Below, one piece after another: positions 8,210 through 17,784 of a DNA stretch of 64,000 nt (positions are counted from its first letter, which is position 1; every line of letters begins with the position of its first letter). The notes beneath the pieces are model-generated. The model was not told the origin of the DNA. It did no database searches and worked only from the letters and a program-made list of their open reading frames with translations. A program made the position numbers and the translations under genes. Source of the DNA: Sphaerotilus montanus (lineage in GTDB: Bacteria > Pseudomonadota > Gammaproteobacteria > Burkholderiales > Burkholderiaceae_C); the NCBI RefSeq assembly GCF_013410775.1, contig NZ_JACCFH010000001.1, positions 2,480,001 to 2,544,000 of the forward strand, read 5' to 3'.

Positions 8210-8809
8210 TCAGAGCAGCGGCATCGGTTTGCTGGGCTGTCCCGCCAGACGCAGGGTGGCCTGCCCGGACAGCAGCGGTGCCGCCTTGAAGCCCCACGCG
8301 AGCGCGACCAGCGTGGTCGGGAAGACGTGCAGCGCGTGGTTGTAGCGCTCGGCTTCGCGGTTGTAGACCAGCCGGCTGATGTGGATCTGCTCCTGCAGCG
8401 CGTCACGCTGGCGCAGCAGTTCGGTGATGGCGGGCTCGGGGCCGAGGCCGGAGGTCAGGTCCTGCAGCTCGCCGACCAGTGTGTCGAGCAGGGTGCCGAG
8501 CGACTCCTCGGCGGCGCCGACCACCTGCAGCGCATTGCCGCGCATGCCGCGGGCCTGCGCCTCGTCGGTGGCGCGGCCGGCCTGCCGGGCGGCGTCGATC
8601 AGTTGGGCGGCGACGGGCTGCTGGTCACCGGACAGCAGCGGGCGGGCGGCCTGGGCCAGCGCCAGTGCCACGGCGTGGCGCTGGCGCAGGTGGCTGGCCA
8701 GGGGACCGTAGCTGTGGTGGGTCTTGGCGCGCAGCCGCTTGAGGCGCTTGTAGGCGCCCAGCATCCAGAACGCCAGCACCGCCAGGATCACCAGGGTGGC
8801 AATGTCCAT
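8210..8809 (-). CDS. lemA: LemA family protein
   Basis: A 199-residue membrane-anchored coiled-coil protein: an N-terminal transmembrane helix (IATLVILAVLAFWMLGAY), then long helices, ending with the family signature YNREAERYNHALHVFPTTL and a hydrophobic GF motif. LemA proteins usually sit beside M48-type membrane metallopeptidases and are thought to act with them at the membrane; the molecular role is unclear. The downstream gene has only the TerB-like part of such a peptidase. Confidence 0.9.
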   Translation of the reverse strand: MDIATLVILAVLAFWMLGAYKRLKRLRAKTHHSYGPLASHLRQRHAVALALAQAARPLLSGDQQPVAAQLIDAARQAGRATDEAQARGMRGNALQVVGAAEESLGTLLDTLVGELQDLTSGLGPEPAITELLRQRDALQEQIHISRLVYNREAERYNHALHVFPTTLVALAWGFKAAPLLSGQATLRLAGQPSKPMPLL

Positions 8810-8848
8810 CGCGTGTCTCCAGGATGGCGGCGCGGTGGCCGCCGGGGG

Positions 8849-9571
8849 TCAGCCTGCGTCGGCCAGCCAGGCCGCGTGTCCCTTGTGGCGCAACTCGCAC
8901 GCCGGACAGTGGCCGCAGCCGTGGCCCCACGGGTGGCGCTGGCCGCGCTCGCCGAGGTAGCAGGTGTGGGTGTGCTCGATGATCAGCTCGACCAGCGTCC
9001 GCCCCCCCAGCTGTTCGGACAGGTCCCAGGTCTGCGCCTTGGTCAGGAACATCAGCGGCGTTTCCACCGTCATCGGCGTGGCCAGCCCGAGCGACAGCGC
9101 CACCTGCAGCGCCTTGAGCGTGTTGTCGCGGCAGTCCGGGTAGCCCGAATAGTCGGTCTCGCACATGCCGCCGACCAGCACCGATGCGCCCCGGCGGTAG
9201 GCCAGCGTCGCCGCGAAGCCGAGGAACAGCAGGTTGCGGCCGGGCACGAAGGTGTTCGGCAGCCCGTTCGCTTGGAATTCGATTTCCCGCTCGGCGGTGA
9301 GCGCGGTGTCGGAGAGCTGCCCGATCAGGCCGAGGTCGAGCACATGGTCGTCGCCTAGCCGGTCGGCCCAGTGCGGGAACTGCGCGCGCAGCTCTTCGCG
9401 CACGGTCAGCCGACAGTCCATCTCGATCAGGTGGTGCTGGCCGTAGTCGAAGCCGACCGTCTCGACGCGCCGGAAACGCTCCAGCGCCCAGGCCAGGCAG
9501 GTCGTCGAGTCCTGTCCGCCCGAGAAGAGCACGAGGGCGGTGCGCGGGTCGCGGGCGGCAAGGGGGTTCAT
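8849..9571 (-). CDS. queC: 7-cyano-7-deazaguanine synthase
   Basis: ATP-dependent enzyme converting 7-carboxy-7-deazaguanine and ammonia to preQ0 in queuosine biosynthesis. The PP-loop is SGGQDSTT near residue 20. The zinc-binding cysteines near the C-terminus are visible as CYLG followed by CGHCPAC. Length is 240 residues, normal for the family. Its ATG overlaps the proA stop in an ATGA arrangement (9568-9571), so it is probably translated by coupling to proA. No other queuosine genes are in the window. Confidence 0.96.
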   Translation of the reverse strand: MNPLAARDPRTALVLFSGGQDSTTCLAWALERFRRVETVGFDYGQHHLIEMDCRLTVREELRAQFPHWADRLGDDHVLDLGLIGQLSDTALTAEREIEFQANGLPNTFVPGRNLLFLGFAATLAYRRGASVLVGGMCETDYSGYPDCRDNTLKALQVALSLGLATPMTVETPLMFLTKAQTWDLSEQLGGRTLVELIIEHTHTCYLGERGQRHPWGHGCGHCPACELRHKGHAAWLADAG

Positions 9572-10848
9572 TGGCGGATCTCGCCCTGGCCGAGCACGAC
9601 CCACTTCATCGAGGTCAGCCCCTCCAGCCCGACCGGGCCACGGGCGTGGAACTTGTCGGTGGAGATGCCGATCTCGGCGCCCAGGCCGTACTCGAAGCCG
9701 TCGGCGAAGCGCGTGCTCGCGTTGACCATCACGCTGGCCGAGTCCACCTCGCGCAGGAAGCGCATCGCGTTCGGGTGGTTGGTGGTCAGGATGGCGTCGG
9801 TGTGGTGCGAGCTGTAGCGGTTGATGTGGGCGATGGCCTCGTCGAGCGTGTCGACCACCTTCACGCTGATGACGGGGGCGAGGTATTCCTCCGACCAGTC
9901 GGCTTCCGTCGCGTCCACCACGGTCGCGCCGGGCACGTCCGACAGGATCGCCTTGGCGCGCGGGCAGGCGCGCATCTCGACGCCCTTCGCGGCAAAGATC
10001 GCGCCGATCTGCGGCAGGAACGTCGTCGCCTGGTTCACATGCACCAGCAGCGACTCGGTCGCGTTGCAGGGGCTGTACTTCTGCGTCTTGGCGTTGTCGG
10101 TGACGACGAGCGCTTGCGCGATGTCCACCTCAGCGTCGATGTAGGTGTGGCAGTTGCCGTCCAGGTGCTTGATGACCGGCACCTTGGCCTCGGCCGAGAT
10201 GCGCTCGATCAGGCCCTTGCCGCCACGCGGGATGATCACGTCGACAAACGCCGGCATCGCGATCAACTGGCCGACGGCGGCACGGTCGGTGGTCTCGACG
10301 AGCTGCACCGCGGTGGCGGGCAGGCCGGCTTCGACCAGCGCGGCCTGCACCAGCTTCCACAGCGCGAGGTTCGAGTGGATCGCTTCCGAGCCGCCGCGCA
10401 GGATGCAGGCGTTGCCGCTCTTGATCGCCAGCGACGCCGCTTCGATCGTCACGTTCGGGCGGCTCTCGTAGATCATGCCGAACACGCCCAGCGGCACGCG
10501 CATCTGGCCGACGCTGATGCCGGTCGGGCGGCGCTTGACGCCGGTGATCTCGCCGACCGGGTCCGGCATCGCAGCGAGCTGTTCGCAGCCTTCGGCGACG
10601 GTGGCGATGACCTTGGCGCCGAGCTTCAGGCGGTCGAGCATCGGGCCGGACAGGCCGTTCGCCGCGGCGGCGTTCAGGTCGAGCGCGTTGGCGGCGTCGA
10701 GGGCGGCGACGTTGTCGCGCAGCAGGCGGGCCAGGGCCAGCAGCGTGCGGTTCTTGGCGCTCGTGGAGGCGGCGGCCATCCGGGTCGCGGCGGCGCGGGC
10801 GGCCTCGCCGACGCGGGTCATGTAGGCGGGGATGTCCTGGGTGTTCAT
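9568..10848 (-). CDS. proA: Gamma-glutamyl phosphate reductase
   Basis: Second enzyme of proline biosynthesis: NADPH-dependent reduction of gamma-glutamyl phosphate to glutamate-5-semialdehyde, cytoplasmic. The 426 residues match the family length. The catalytic cysteine lies in [11 protein letters not shown], and the aldehyde-dehydrogenase-like cofactor region is intact ([18 protein letters not shown]). It overlaps queC by four bases. proB is not adjacent. Confidence 0.97.
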   Translation of the reverse strand: MNTQDIPAYMTRVGEAARAAATRMAAASTSAKNRTLLALARLLRDNVAALDAANALDLNAAAANGLSGPMLDRLKLGAKVIATVAEGCEQLAAMPDPVGEITGVKRRPTGISVGQMRVPLGVFGMIYESRPNVTIEAASLAIKSGNACILRGGSEAIHSNLALWKLVQAALVEAGLPATAVQLVETTDRAAVGQLIAMPAFVDVIIPRGGKGLIERISAEAKVPVIKHLDGNCHTYIDAEVDIAQALVVTDNAKTQKYSPCNATESLLVHVNQATTFLPQIGAIFAAKGVEMRACPRAKAILSDVPGATVVDATEADWSEEYLAPVISVKVVDTLDEAIAHINRYSSHHTDAILTTNHPNAMRFLREVDSASVMVNASTRFADGFEYGLGAEIGISTDKFHARGPVGLEGLTSMKWVVLGQGEIRQ

Positions 10849-10884
10849 GCGGCGAATTGTCGCAGAGCCCCGCCGGGCCCGGGC

Positions 10885-11529
10885 TCAGCCCTCCTGAGCC
10901 GCGATCTGCCGCAGCGCCTGCTCGAACACCTCGACCGGCTGCCCGCCGGAGATCAGGTGCCGGTCATTGAGGATCACCGCCGGCACCGAGCGGATGCCGG
11001 CCTGCTGGTAGAACGCTTCCTGCTCGCGCACGTCGTAGGCGTAGGCATCGCTGTCGAGCACGGCCCGCGCCGCGTCAGTGTCCAGCCCGGCAGAGGCCGC
11101 AGCCGCCAGCAGCACCGCGTGGTCACCCGGGCTCAGCCCGTCGGTGAAGTACGCCTTGAACAGCGCGTGCTTGAGCTGGCGCTGCGCCTCGGCGGATTGC
11201 AGTCCGGCCCAGTGCAGCAGCCGGTGCGCATCAAACGTGTTGTAGATCCGGCTGCGCTTGCCCAGGCCGAACGCGAAGCCGACGCCCGCGCCGCGCTGGC
11301 GGATGGCTTCGGTGTTGGCGGCGACCTGCTCGGCGGAGATGCCGTACTTCTCGGTCAGATGCTCGACGATGGCCTGGCCTTCGGCGGGCATCGACGGGTT
11401 GAGCTCGAAGGGCTGGAAGTGCAGCGTGGCCTGCACCTCGGGGCCGACCCGCTCAAGCGCCTGTTCCAGTGCGTTGAGCCCGATGGCGCACCACGGGCAG
11501 GAGACGTCGGAGACGAAATCGATTTTCAT
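10885..11529 (-). CDS. DsbA-family (FrnE-like) oxidoreductase
   Basis: A 214-residue thioredoxin-fold protein with the CxxC active site CPWC at residues 10-13 and the cis-proline region SVPAVILNDR near the C-terminus. It has a helical insertion typical of FrnE/HCCA isomerase-like DsbA proteins and no signal peptide, so it is probably cytoplasmic. The start at MKIDFVSDV was chosen because the conserved domain begins there; an earlier in-frame Met would add 11 unrelated residues. Substrate is unknown. Confidence 0.88.
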   Translation of the reverse strand: MKIDFVSDVSCPWCAIGLNALEQALERVGPEVQATLHFQPFELNPSMPAEGQAIVEHLTEKYGISAEQVAANTEAIRQRGAGVGFAFGLGKRSRIYNTFDAHRLLHWAGLQSAEAQRQLKHALFKAYFTDGLSPGDHAVLLAAAASAGLDTDAARAVLDSDAYAYDVREQEAFYQQAGIRSVPAVILNDRHLISGGQPVEVFEQALRQIAAQEG

Positions 11530-11551
11530 CTCCGAAGCATCGCACGAAGGC

Positions 11552-12568
11552 TCAGCCGACAAACCCTTGGGGATTCATCGACTGCCAGCGCCAGCTGTCC
11601 TGGCACATCTGGTCGATGCCGCGCTCGGCCTTCCAGCCCAGCACGCGCTCGGCGGCGGCCGGGTCGGCGTAGCAGGCGGCGATGTCACCGGGGCGGCGGT
11701 CGACGATCTTGTACGGGACCGGGCGGTCGCTGGCGCGCTCGAAGGCCTTGACCACGTCGAGCACGCTGTAGCCCTGGCCGGTGCCGAGGTTGACCGTGAC
11801 CGAGGACTTCGCTTCGAGCAGGTGGCGCAGCGCCGCGACGTGGCCGGCGGCGAGGTCGACGACGTGGATGTAGTCGCGCACGCCGGTGCCGTCCGCGGTG
11901 TCGTAGTCGCCGCCGAAGACCTGCAGGTGGGCGCGCTTGCCGACGGCGACCTGGGTGACGTAGGGCATCAGGTTGTTCGGGATGCCGCGCGGGTCTTCGC
12001 CGATCAGGCCGCTGGCGTGGGCGCCGACCGGGTTGAAGTAGCGCAGGTAGGCGATGGCCCAGCTCGGGTCGCACGCTTCCAGCTCGCGCAGCATCTGCTC
12101 GCCCAGCAGCTTGGTCATGCCGTAGGGGTTGGTGGTCGAGAGCGCGCAGTCCTCGGTGATCGGCAGGCGCTCGGGCTGGCCGTAGACGGTGGCCGAGGAG
12201 CTGAACACCAGCGCCTTGACGCCCTGGTTGCTCATCGCGGTGGCGACGCTGACCAGGCCGCCGAGGTTGTTGCGGAAGTATTCGAGCGGCTTCTGGGTCG
12301 ACTCGCCGACCGCCTTGTGCGCGGCGAAGTGGACGACGGCCGAGACGCCGTGGCGGGCGATGATGTCCTCCATGCGGGCGGTGTCGTTGACGTCGGCCTC
12401 CTCGAAGACCGGCTGTTCGCCGAGCAGGGTGGTCAGGCGCTCCAGCACGACCGGCGAGCTGTTGGCGAAGTTGTCCACGCCCAGCACCTTGAAGCCGGCT
12501 TCCTTCAGGGCGATCCAGGTGTGCGAGCCGATGTAGCCGGTGGCGCCGGTCAGGAGGATGGTAGGCAT
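11552..12568 (-). CDS. galE: UDP-glucose 4-epimerase
   Basis: NAD-dependent interconversion of UDP-glucose and UDP-galactose, supplying sugar nucleotides for envelope polysaccharide. The 338 residues match GalE. The NAD-binding motif TGATGYIGSH is at the N-terminus and the catalytic Tyr-Lys pair is in NPYGMTK. Start placed at MPTILLTGATG, immediately before the Rossmann fold; the longer open frame is ignored. It ends 22 bases before the DsbA-family gene and may be co-transcribed with it. Confidence 0.95.
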   Translation of the reverse strand: MPTILLTGATGYIGSHTWIALKEAGFKVLGVDNFANSSPVVLERLTTLLGEQPVFEEADVNDTARMEDIIARHGVSAVVHFAAHKAVGESTQKPLEYFRNNLGGLVSVATAMSNQGVKALVFSSSATVYGQPERLPITEDCALSTTNPYGMTKLLGEQMLRELEACDPSWAIAYLRYFNPVGAHASGLIGEDPRGIPNNLMPYVTQVAVGKRAHLQVFGGDYDTADGTGVRDYIHVVDLAAGHVAALRHLLEAKSSVTVNLGTGQGYSVLDVVKAFERASDRPVPYKIVDRRPGDIAACYADPAAAERVLGWKAERGIDQMCQDSWRWQSMNPQGFVG

Positions 12569-12728
12569 GGGTGTGGGGTGTGGTGAAAGAGTGAGTGGAT
12601 GGACAGTCAATGGAAAACCGTGCTGCGAATTGTGGCAAACCCTGAACCGGATCCGCTGATTCCTGCATGAATGGTGGTGCTCCAGCCCTGTCGGCTGCGC
12701 AATTTGACCACCCACCTACAATCACGGC

Positions 12729-13250
12729 ATGTTTGAAGCCCTGCTGGAACCCCTGGGACGCGAGGCCCTCGGCCGCGTCACCCTGCTGCTCAACCACGTG
12801 CTGAGCGCCGAACCCGAAGCCACCCGTCGCCTGACCACCCAGGTCGGTCGCACCGTCGGCGTGCAATGGCGCCAGTGGCCGGCGATGCTGCCGCCGCCGC
12901 CGCGCGCGGTGTGGAGCATCTCGCCGGCCGGTCTGCTCGACCTGGACGAGGACCTGCTGCTCGTGCCGGTCGGCGTGGGCGAGGACCAGACGCTGATGGT
13001 TACGCTCGACGGCACCGAGCTGCTGGGCTGGGTGTTCGGCGGCATGGCCGGGCGCCCGCCGATGGACATCCGTGGTGATGCGGCGCTGGCCGCCGAGGTG
13101 AGCTGGCTGGCCGAGAACCTGCGCTGGGACATCGAGGACGACCTCGCCCGCGTGGTCGGCGACGGCCCGGCGCGGGTGCTGGGACAACTCGGCCGCGGGC
13201 TGACGCAGGCGGTCGGGGCCTTCGTGCAGCGCGTGCGCGGCGCGGCATGA
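12729..13250 (+). CDS. ubiJ: Ubiquinone biosynthesis accessory factor UbiJ
   Basis: A 173-residue protein with an SCP2-like lipid-binding N-terminal domain and a helical C-terminus. UbiJ binds polyprenyl ubiquinone intermediates and organises the soluble Ubi complex. The assignment rests on the domain pattern ([15 protein letters not shown] at the start, [10 protein letters not shown] in the core) and on its position directly before ubiB, overlapping it by four bases (ATGA, 13247-13250). Confidence 0.85.
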   Translation: MFEALLEPLGREALGRVTLLLNHVLSAEPEATRRLTTQVGRTVGVQWRQWPAMLPPPPRAVWSISPAGLLDLDEDLLLVPVGVGEDQTLMVTLDGTELLGWVFGGMAGRPPMDIRGDAALAAEVSWLAENLRWDIEDDLARVVGDGPARVLGQLGRGLTQAVGAFVQRVRGAA

Positions 13251-14821
13251 AGCACTGGCCGCGGCTGGCCCTGATCGCGTGGGTGCTGCTGCGCCACGGG
13301 CTGGACCAGCTGGTGCTGGCCCGGGCGCCACGACCTGGTCTGCGTCTGCTGGCGCGGGTGCTGTCGATCGGACGCCGGTTTGACGCGCCGCGCGGCGAGC
13401 GCCTGCGGCTGGCCTTCGAGCAGCTGGGACCGATCTTCGTCAAGTTCGGCCAGGTGCTGTCCACCCGGCGCGACCTGCTGCCGCCCGACATCGCCGACGA
13501 ACTCGCCAAGCTGCAGGACCGCGTGCCGCCCTTCCCGAGCGCGCAGGCCCGCCAGATCATCGAGCAGTCGCTCGGCAAGCCGATCGAGGCGGTCTTCTCG
13601 CAGTTCGATGCCGATCCGGTCGCCAGCGCCTCCATTGCGCAGGTGCATTTTGGGGTGCTGCACGACGGGCGGCAGGTAGCGGTCAAGGTGCTGCGGCCGA
13701 ACGTGCTGACGGTGATCGACGCCGACCTCGGCCTGCTGCGCAAAGGCGCGGAGTGGCTGGAGCGGCTGTCCGCCGACGGCCGGCGCCTGCGTCCGCGCGA
13801 GGTGGTGGCCGAGTTCGACAAGTACCTGCACGACGAGCTGGACCTGGGCCGCGAGGCCGCCAACGCCGCGCAGCTGCGCCGCAACATGAGCGGGCTGGAG
13901 CTGCTGATGGTGCCGGAGATGGTCTGGGACCACATCAGCCAGAACGTGCTGGTGATGGAGCGCATGGTCGGCACGCCGATCAGCCAGGTCGAGCAGCTCC
14001 GCGCCGCCGGGGTCGACATCCCCAAGCTTGCCCGCGACGGCGTGACCATCTTCTTCACCCAGGTGTTCCGCGACGGTTTCTTCCACGCCGACATGCACCC
14101 GGGCAACATCATGGTGTCGACCGCGCCGGCCACCTTCGGGCGCTACATCGCGCTCGACTTCGGCATCGTCGGCACGCTGGATGCGCGCGACAAGGAATAC
14201 CTGGCGCAGAACTTCATCGCCTTCTTCCGCCGCGACTACCGGCGCGTGGCCGAGCTGCACATCGAGTCCGGCTGGGTGCCGCCGGGCACGCGGGCGGATG
14301 AACTCGAAGGCGCCGTGCGCGCGGTCTGCGAGCCGCACTTCGACCGCCCGCTCAAGGACATCTCGCTCGGCCAGGTGCTGATGCGGCTGTTCCAGACCTC
14401 GCGCCGCTTCAACGTCGAGATCCAGCCGCAGCTCGTGCTGCTGCAGAAGACGCTGCTCAATGTCGAGGGCCTCGGCCGCCAGCTCGACCCGGAACTGGAT
14501 CTGTGGAGCACCGCCAAGCCCTTCCTGGAGCGCTGGATGAACGAGCAGATCGGCTGGCGCGCGCTGGTCAGCCAGCTCAAGAACGAGGCGCCGCGCTACG
14601 CGCATTTCCTGCCCGAGCTGCCACGGCTGCTGCACGAGGCGCTCCTGGCGCACACGGCGGCGGCGGCCTCCACGTCCGGCCCGTCACGCGAGCTGATGGA
14701 CGCCTTGCTGGTCGAGCAGCGCCGCACCAACCGGCTGCTGCAGGCCTTTGGCTGGGCGGCGGTCGGCTTCCTGCTCGGCGCCCTGGCCGTCCAGGTGCTC
14801 CACCGCCTGGCTCCTCTATAA
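13247..14821 (+). CDS. ubiB: UbiB atypical kinase of ubiquinone biosynthesis
   Basis: A membrane-associated ABC1/ADCK-type ATPase needed for aerobic ubiquinone synthesis. The 524 residues carry the family hallmarks: [16 protein letters not shown] (KxGQ motif), ASIAQVHFG in place of a normal glycine-rich loop, and HADMHPGNI with the metal-binding LDFGIVG. A C-terminal hydrophobic segment ([17 protein letters not shown]) probably anchors it in the membrane. Translationally coupled to ubiJ. Confidence 0.96.
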   Translation: MKHWPRLALIAWVLLRHGLDQLVLARAPRPGLRLLARVLSIGRRFDAPRGERLRLAFEQLGPIFVKFGQVLSTRRDLLPPDIADELAKLQDRVPPFPSAQARQIIEQSLGKPIEAVFSQFDADPVASASIAQVHFGVLHDGRQVAVKVLRPNVLTVIDADLGLLRKGAEWLERLSADGRRLRPREVVAEFDKYLHDELDLGREAANAAQLRRNMSGLELLMVPEMVWDHISQNVLVMERMVGTPISQVEQLRAAGVDIPKLARDGVTIFFTQVFRDGFFHADMHPGNIMVSTAPATFGRYIALDFGIVGTLDARDKEYLAQNFIAFFRRDYRRVAELHIESGWVPPGTRADELEGAVRAVCEPHFDRPLKDISLGQVLMRLFQTSRRFNVEIQPQLVLLQKTLLNVEGLGRQLDPELDLWSTAKPFLERWMNEQIGWRALVSQLKNEAPRYAHFLPELPRLLHEALLAHTAAAASTSGPSRELMDALLVEQRRTNRLLQAFGWAAVGFLLGALAVQVLHRLAPL

Positions 14822-14822
14822 T
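14817..14822 (+). promoter_or_regulatory. Possible -10 box for fmdB-DUF502-aspS
   Basis: A perfect TATAAT overlaps the ubiB stop codon, 26 bases before the fmdB ATG. No convincing -35 box is seen 16-18 bases upstream, so this is tentative. Confidence 0.35.
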
Positions 14823-14848
14823 TCCTGTTTCGAATCAAGGGTTTAGCG

Positions 14849-15166
14849 ATGCCGATCTACGCCTATCGTTGTTCCTCCTGCGGGCACGCGAAGGACGTGC
14901 TGCAGAAGATGTCCGATCCGGTGCTCACCACCTGTCCTGCCTGTGGCGCCGAAGCGTTCGCCAAGCAGGTGACGGCCGCCGGCTTTCAGCTCAAGGGCTC
15001 TGGCTGGTATCAGACCGATTTTCGCGGCGGCACGGCAGCCCCGGCGGCGGCCGCTGGCGCCACGGCGGCGGCCACCCCGGCCGCATCGACCTCGACCGAC
15101 AGCGGTGGTGGCGCTGCCAGCGCCGCGCCGTCGGCCCCCTGCGGCGGCTCCTGCGCCTGCCACTGA
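14849..15166 (+). CDS. FmdB-family zinc ribbon protein
   Basis: A 105-residue protein with an N-terminal zinc ribbon made of CSSCG and CPACG (residues 8-35), the FmdB regulatory-protein signature MPIYAYRC. An Ala/Gly-rich linker follows, then a Cys/His-rich end, CGGSCACH, which may bind a second metal. The family was named from a formamidase regulator, but its general role is unknown. It is followed after 12 bases by DUF502 and then aspS, a common order in betaproteobacteria. Confidence 0.85.
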   Translation: MPIYAYRCSSCGHAKDVLQKMSDPVLTTCPACGAEAFAKQVTAAGFQLKGSGWYQTDFRGGTAAPAAAAGATAAATPAASTSTDSGGGAASAAPSAPCGGSCACH

Positions 15167-15178
15167 AGCGGATCGACC

Positions 15179-15844
15179 GTGAAAAAATACATCGTTGCCG
15201 GCCTGCTGGTCTGGCTGCCACTGGCCATCACCATCTGGGTGCTGACATGGGTGCTGGGCCTGCTCAACAGCGTCTTCCAGACGCTGCTCGACGCGGCCAC
15301 GGCCGTGCTGCCGGCCAGTGCGCACGCGCTGCTGGAGCGGCTGTCGTCGATCCCCGGTCTGGGCGTGCTGACGCTGCTGACGATGATGCTGCTGACGGGC
15401 ATGTTCGTCGCCAACTTCGTCGGGCAATGGTGGCTGCGGCAGTGGCACCGGGTGATGTCGAACATCCCGATCGTCAAGTCGATCTACACCTCGGTCAAGC
15501 AGGTGTCCGACACGCTGTTCTCCAGCAGCGGACAGGCCTTCCGCGAGGCCGTGCTGGTCGAGTACCCGCGTCGGGACTGCTGGACCATCGCCTTCGTCAC
15601 CGGCAAGCCCGCGGGTGAGGTGGCCGCGCGCATGGGCACGCCCGCGGACACCGAGTTCGTCAGCCTGTACGTGCCGACGACGCCGAATCCGACCTCCGGC
15701 TTTTTCCTGATGGCGCCGCGCGCGGATGTGCGGGCGCTGGAGATGAGCGTGGACGAGGCGCTCAAGTACATCATTTCCATGGGCGTGGTCGCGCCGCCGG
15801 TGCATGCCGCACCGGCCGTCGCCGTCGCCGCGGTCCCCCACTGA
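15179..15844 (+). CDS. DUF502 inner-membrane protein
   Basis: A 221-residue protein with two N-terminal membrane helices (about residues 4-26 and 62-80) and a soluble domain carrying the DUF502 signatures [12 protein letters not shown] and [10 protein letters not shown]. Function is unknown. It lies between fmdB and aspS, 32 bases from aspS, in what looks like one operon. Confidence 0.88.
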   Translation: MKKYIVAGLLVWLPLAITIWVLTWVLGLLNSVFQTLLDAATAVLPASAHALLERLSSIPGLGVLTLLTMMLLTGMFVANFVGQWWLRQWHRVMSNIPIVKSIYTSVKQVSDTLFSSSGQAFREAVLVEYPRRDCWTIAFVTGKPAGEVAARMGTPADTEFVSLYVPTTPNPTSGFFLMAPRADVRALEMSVDEALKYIISMGVVAPPVHAAPAVAVAAVPH

Positions 15845-15876
15845 ATCCAGAGATTCCAAAGAAAGACACCACCGCC

Positions 15877-17673
15877 ATGCGTACCTGCTATGCAGGCCAG
15901 GTCAGCGAAGCACTGACCGGCCAGATCGTCACCCTCATGGGCTGGGCCCACCGTCGCCGCGACCATGGTGGCGTGATCTTCATCGACTTGCGCGACCGCG
16001 AAGGCCTGGTGCAGATCGTCTGCGATCCGGACCGTGCCGACATGTTCAAGGTCGCCGAAGGCGTGCGCAACGAGTTCTGCCTGAAGGTGGTCGGCCTGGT
16101 GCGCGCCCGCCCGGCCGGCACCGAGAACGCCAACCTCGTCAGCGGCAAGGTCGAGCTCCTGTGCCATGAACTCGACGTGCTGAACCCGAGCGTGACGCCC
16201 CCGTTCCAGATCGACGACGAGAACCTGTCGGAGACGACCCGCCTGACGCACCGCGTGCTCGACCTGCGCCGCCCGGCGATGCAGAAGAACATGATGCTGC
16301 GCTACCGCGTGGCGATGGAAGTGCGCAAGTACCTCGACGAGCAGGGCTTCGTGGACATCGAGACGCCGATGCTCACCAAGAGCACCCCGGAAGGCGCACG
16401 CGACTACCTTGTGCCGAGCCGCGTCAACGACGGCCATTTCTTCGCGCTGCCGCAGTCGCCGCAGCTGTTCAAGCAGCTGCTGATGGTGGCCGGCTTCGAC
16501 CGCTACTACCAGATCACCAAGTGCTTCCGTGACGAGGACCTGCGCGCCGACCGCCAGCCCGAATTCACGCAGATCGACATCGAGACCTCCTTCCTGACCG
16601 AAGAAGAGATCCGTTCGATGTTCGAGGGCATGATCCGCCACGTCTTCCGCAAGGCGCTGAGCGTCGAGCTGGGCGACTACCCGGTGATGGCCTACGCCGA
16701 GACGATGCACCGCTTCGGCTCCGACAAGCCCGACCTGCGCGTCAAGCTCGAATTCACCGAGCTGACCGACGTGATGGGCACGGTCGACTTCAAGGTCTTC
16801 TCCGCGCCGGCCACCACCAAGGGCGGCCGGGTCGTCGCGCTGCGCGTGCCGGGCGGCAGCGCCATGAGCCGCGGCGAGATCGACGGCTACACCGAGTTCG
16901 TCAAGATCTACGGCGCCAAGGGTCTGGCCTGGATCAAGGTCAACGACGTGTCCAAGGGCCGCGAGGGCCTGCAGTCGCCGATCGTCAAGAACCTGCACGA
17001 CCAGGCGATCGCCGACATCCTGGCCCGCACCGGCGCACAGGATGGCGACCTGCTGTTCTTCGGCGCCGACAAGGCCAAGGTCGTCAACGACGCCATCGGC
17101 GCGCTGCGGCTGAAGATCGGGCACAGCGATTTCGCCAAGAAGTCGGGTCTGTTCGAGGACCGCTGGGCGCCGCTGTGGGTCGTGGACTTCCCGATGTTCG
17201 AGCACGACGAGGACGAGAACCGCTGGAACGCGGTGCACCACCCGTTCACGGCGCCGAAGGACGGCCACGAGGACTACATGGACACGGACCCGGGCAAGTG
17301 CATTGCCAAGGCCTACGACATGGTCCTGAACGGCTGGGAACTGGGCGGCGGCTCGATCCGTATCCACCGCGCCGAGGTGCAGAGCAAGGTGTTCAGCGCG
17401 CTCAACATCAGCAAGGACGACGCGCAGCTCAAGTTCGGCTTCCTGCTGGACGCGCTGCAGTACGGTGCGCCGCCGCACGGTGGCCTGGCCTTCGGCCTGG
17501 ACCGGCTGGTGACGCTGATGACCAAGGCCGAGTCGATCCGCGACGTGATCGCCTTCCCGAAGACGCAGCGCGCCCAGTGCCTGCTGACCGGCGCGCCGTC
17601 GGTGGTCGAGGACAAGCAGCTGCGCGAGCTGCACATCCGGCTGCGCAACGCGCAGGCGGTGCAGCAGGGCTGA
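15877..17673 (+). CDS. aspS: Aspartyl-tRNA synthetase
   Basis: Class II aminoacyl-tRNA synthetase of 598 residues charging tRNA-Asp. It has an N-terminal OB-fold anticodon-binding domain, then the catalytic core with motif 2 ([16 protein letters not shown]), a GAD insertion domain and motif 3 (GLAFGLDRL). Whether it also charges tRNA-Asn cannot be decided by eye. It is the last gene before a strong terminator. Confidence 0.97.
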   Translation: MRTCYAGQVSEALTGQIVTLMGWAHRRRDHGGVIFIDLRDREGLVQIVCDPDRADMFKVAEGVRNEFCLKVVGLVRARPAGTENANLVSGKVELLCHELDVLNPSVTPPFQIDDENLSETTRLTHRVLDLRRPAMQKNMMLRYRVAMEVRKYLDEQGFVDIETPMLTKSTPEGARDYLVPSRVNDGHFFALPQSPQLFKQLLMVAGFDRYYQITKCFRDEDLRADRQPEFTQIDIETSFLTEEEIRSMFEGMIRHVFRKALSVELGDYPVMAYAETMHRFGSDKPDLRVKLEFTELTDVMGTVDFKVFSAPATTKGGRVVALRVPGGSAMSRGEIDGYTEFVKIYGAKGLAWIKVNDVSKGREGLQSPIVKNLHDQAIADILARTGAQDGDLLFFGADKAKVVNDAIGALRLKIGHSDFAKKSGLFEDRWAPLWVVDFPMFEHDEDENRWNAVHHPFTAPKDGHEDYMDTDPGKCIAKAYDMVLNGWELGGGSIRIHRAEVQSKVFSALNISKDDAQLKFGFLLDALQYGAPPHGGLAFGLDRLVTLMTKAESIRDVIAFPKTQRAQCLLTGAPSVVEDKQLRELHIRLRNAQAVQQG

Positions 17674-17698
17674 TTCCTCTCCGTCCGTCCCCCAACAG

Positions 17699-17723
17699 GC
17701 CAGTCCATCGGACTGGCTTTTTT
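17699..17723 (+). terminator. Rho-independent terminator of aspS
   Basis: Perfect 8-bp stem GCCAGTCC / GGACTGGC with a three-base loop, followed by six T residues; 25 bases after the aspS stop. Confidence 0.92.
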
Positions 17724-17740
17724 GTTGCCCTGTGGCTGTG

Positions 17741-17748
17741 CATACTGG
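17741..17748. repeat. Left target-site duplication of IS66 element
   Basis: CATACTGG immediately outside the left inverted repeat; the identical 8-mer follows the right end. Eight bases is the known IS66-family duplication length. Confidence 0.95.
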
Positions 17749-17784
17749 GTGAGCGACCAGCGGTCCCCCGTCAGGCGAGCCTGA

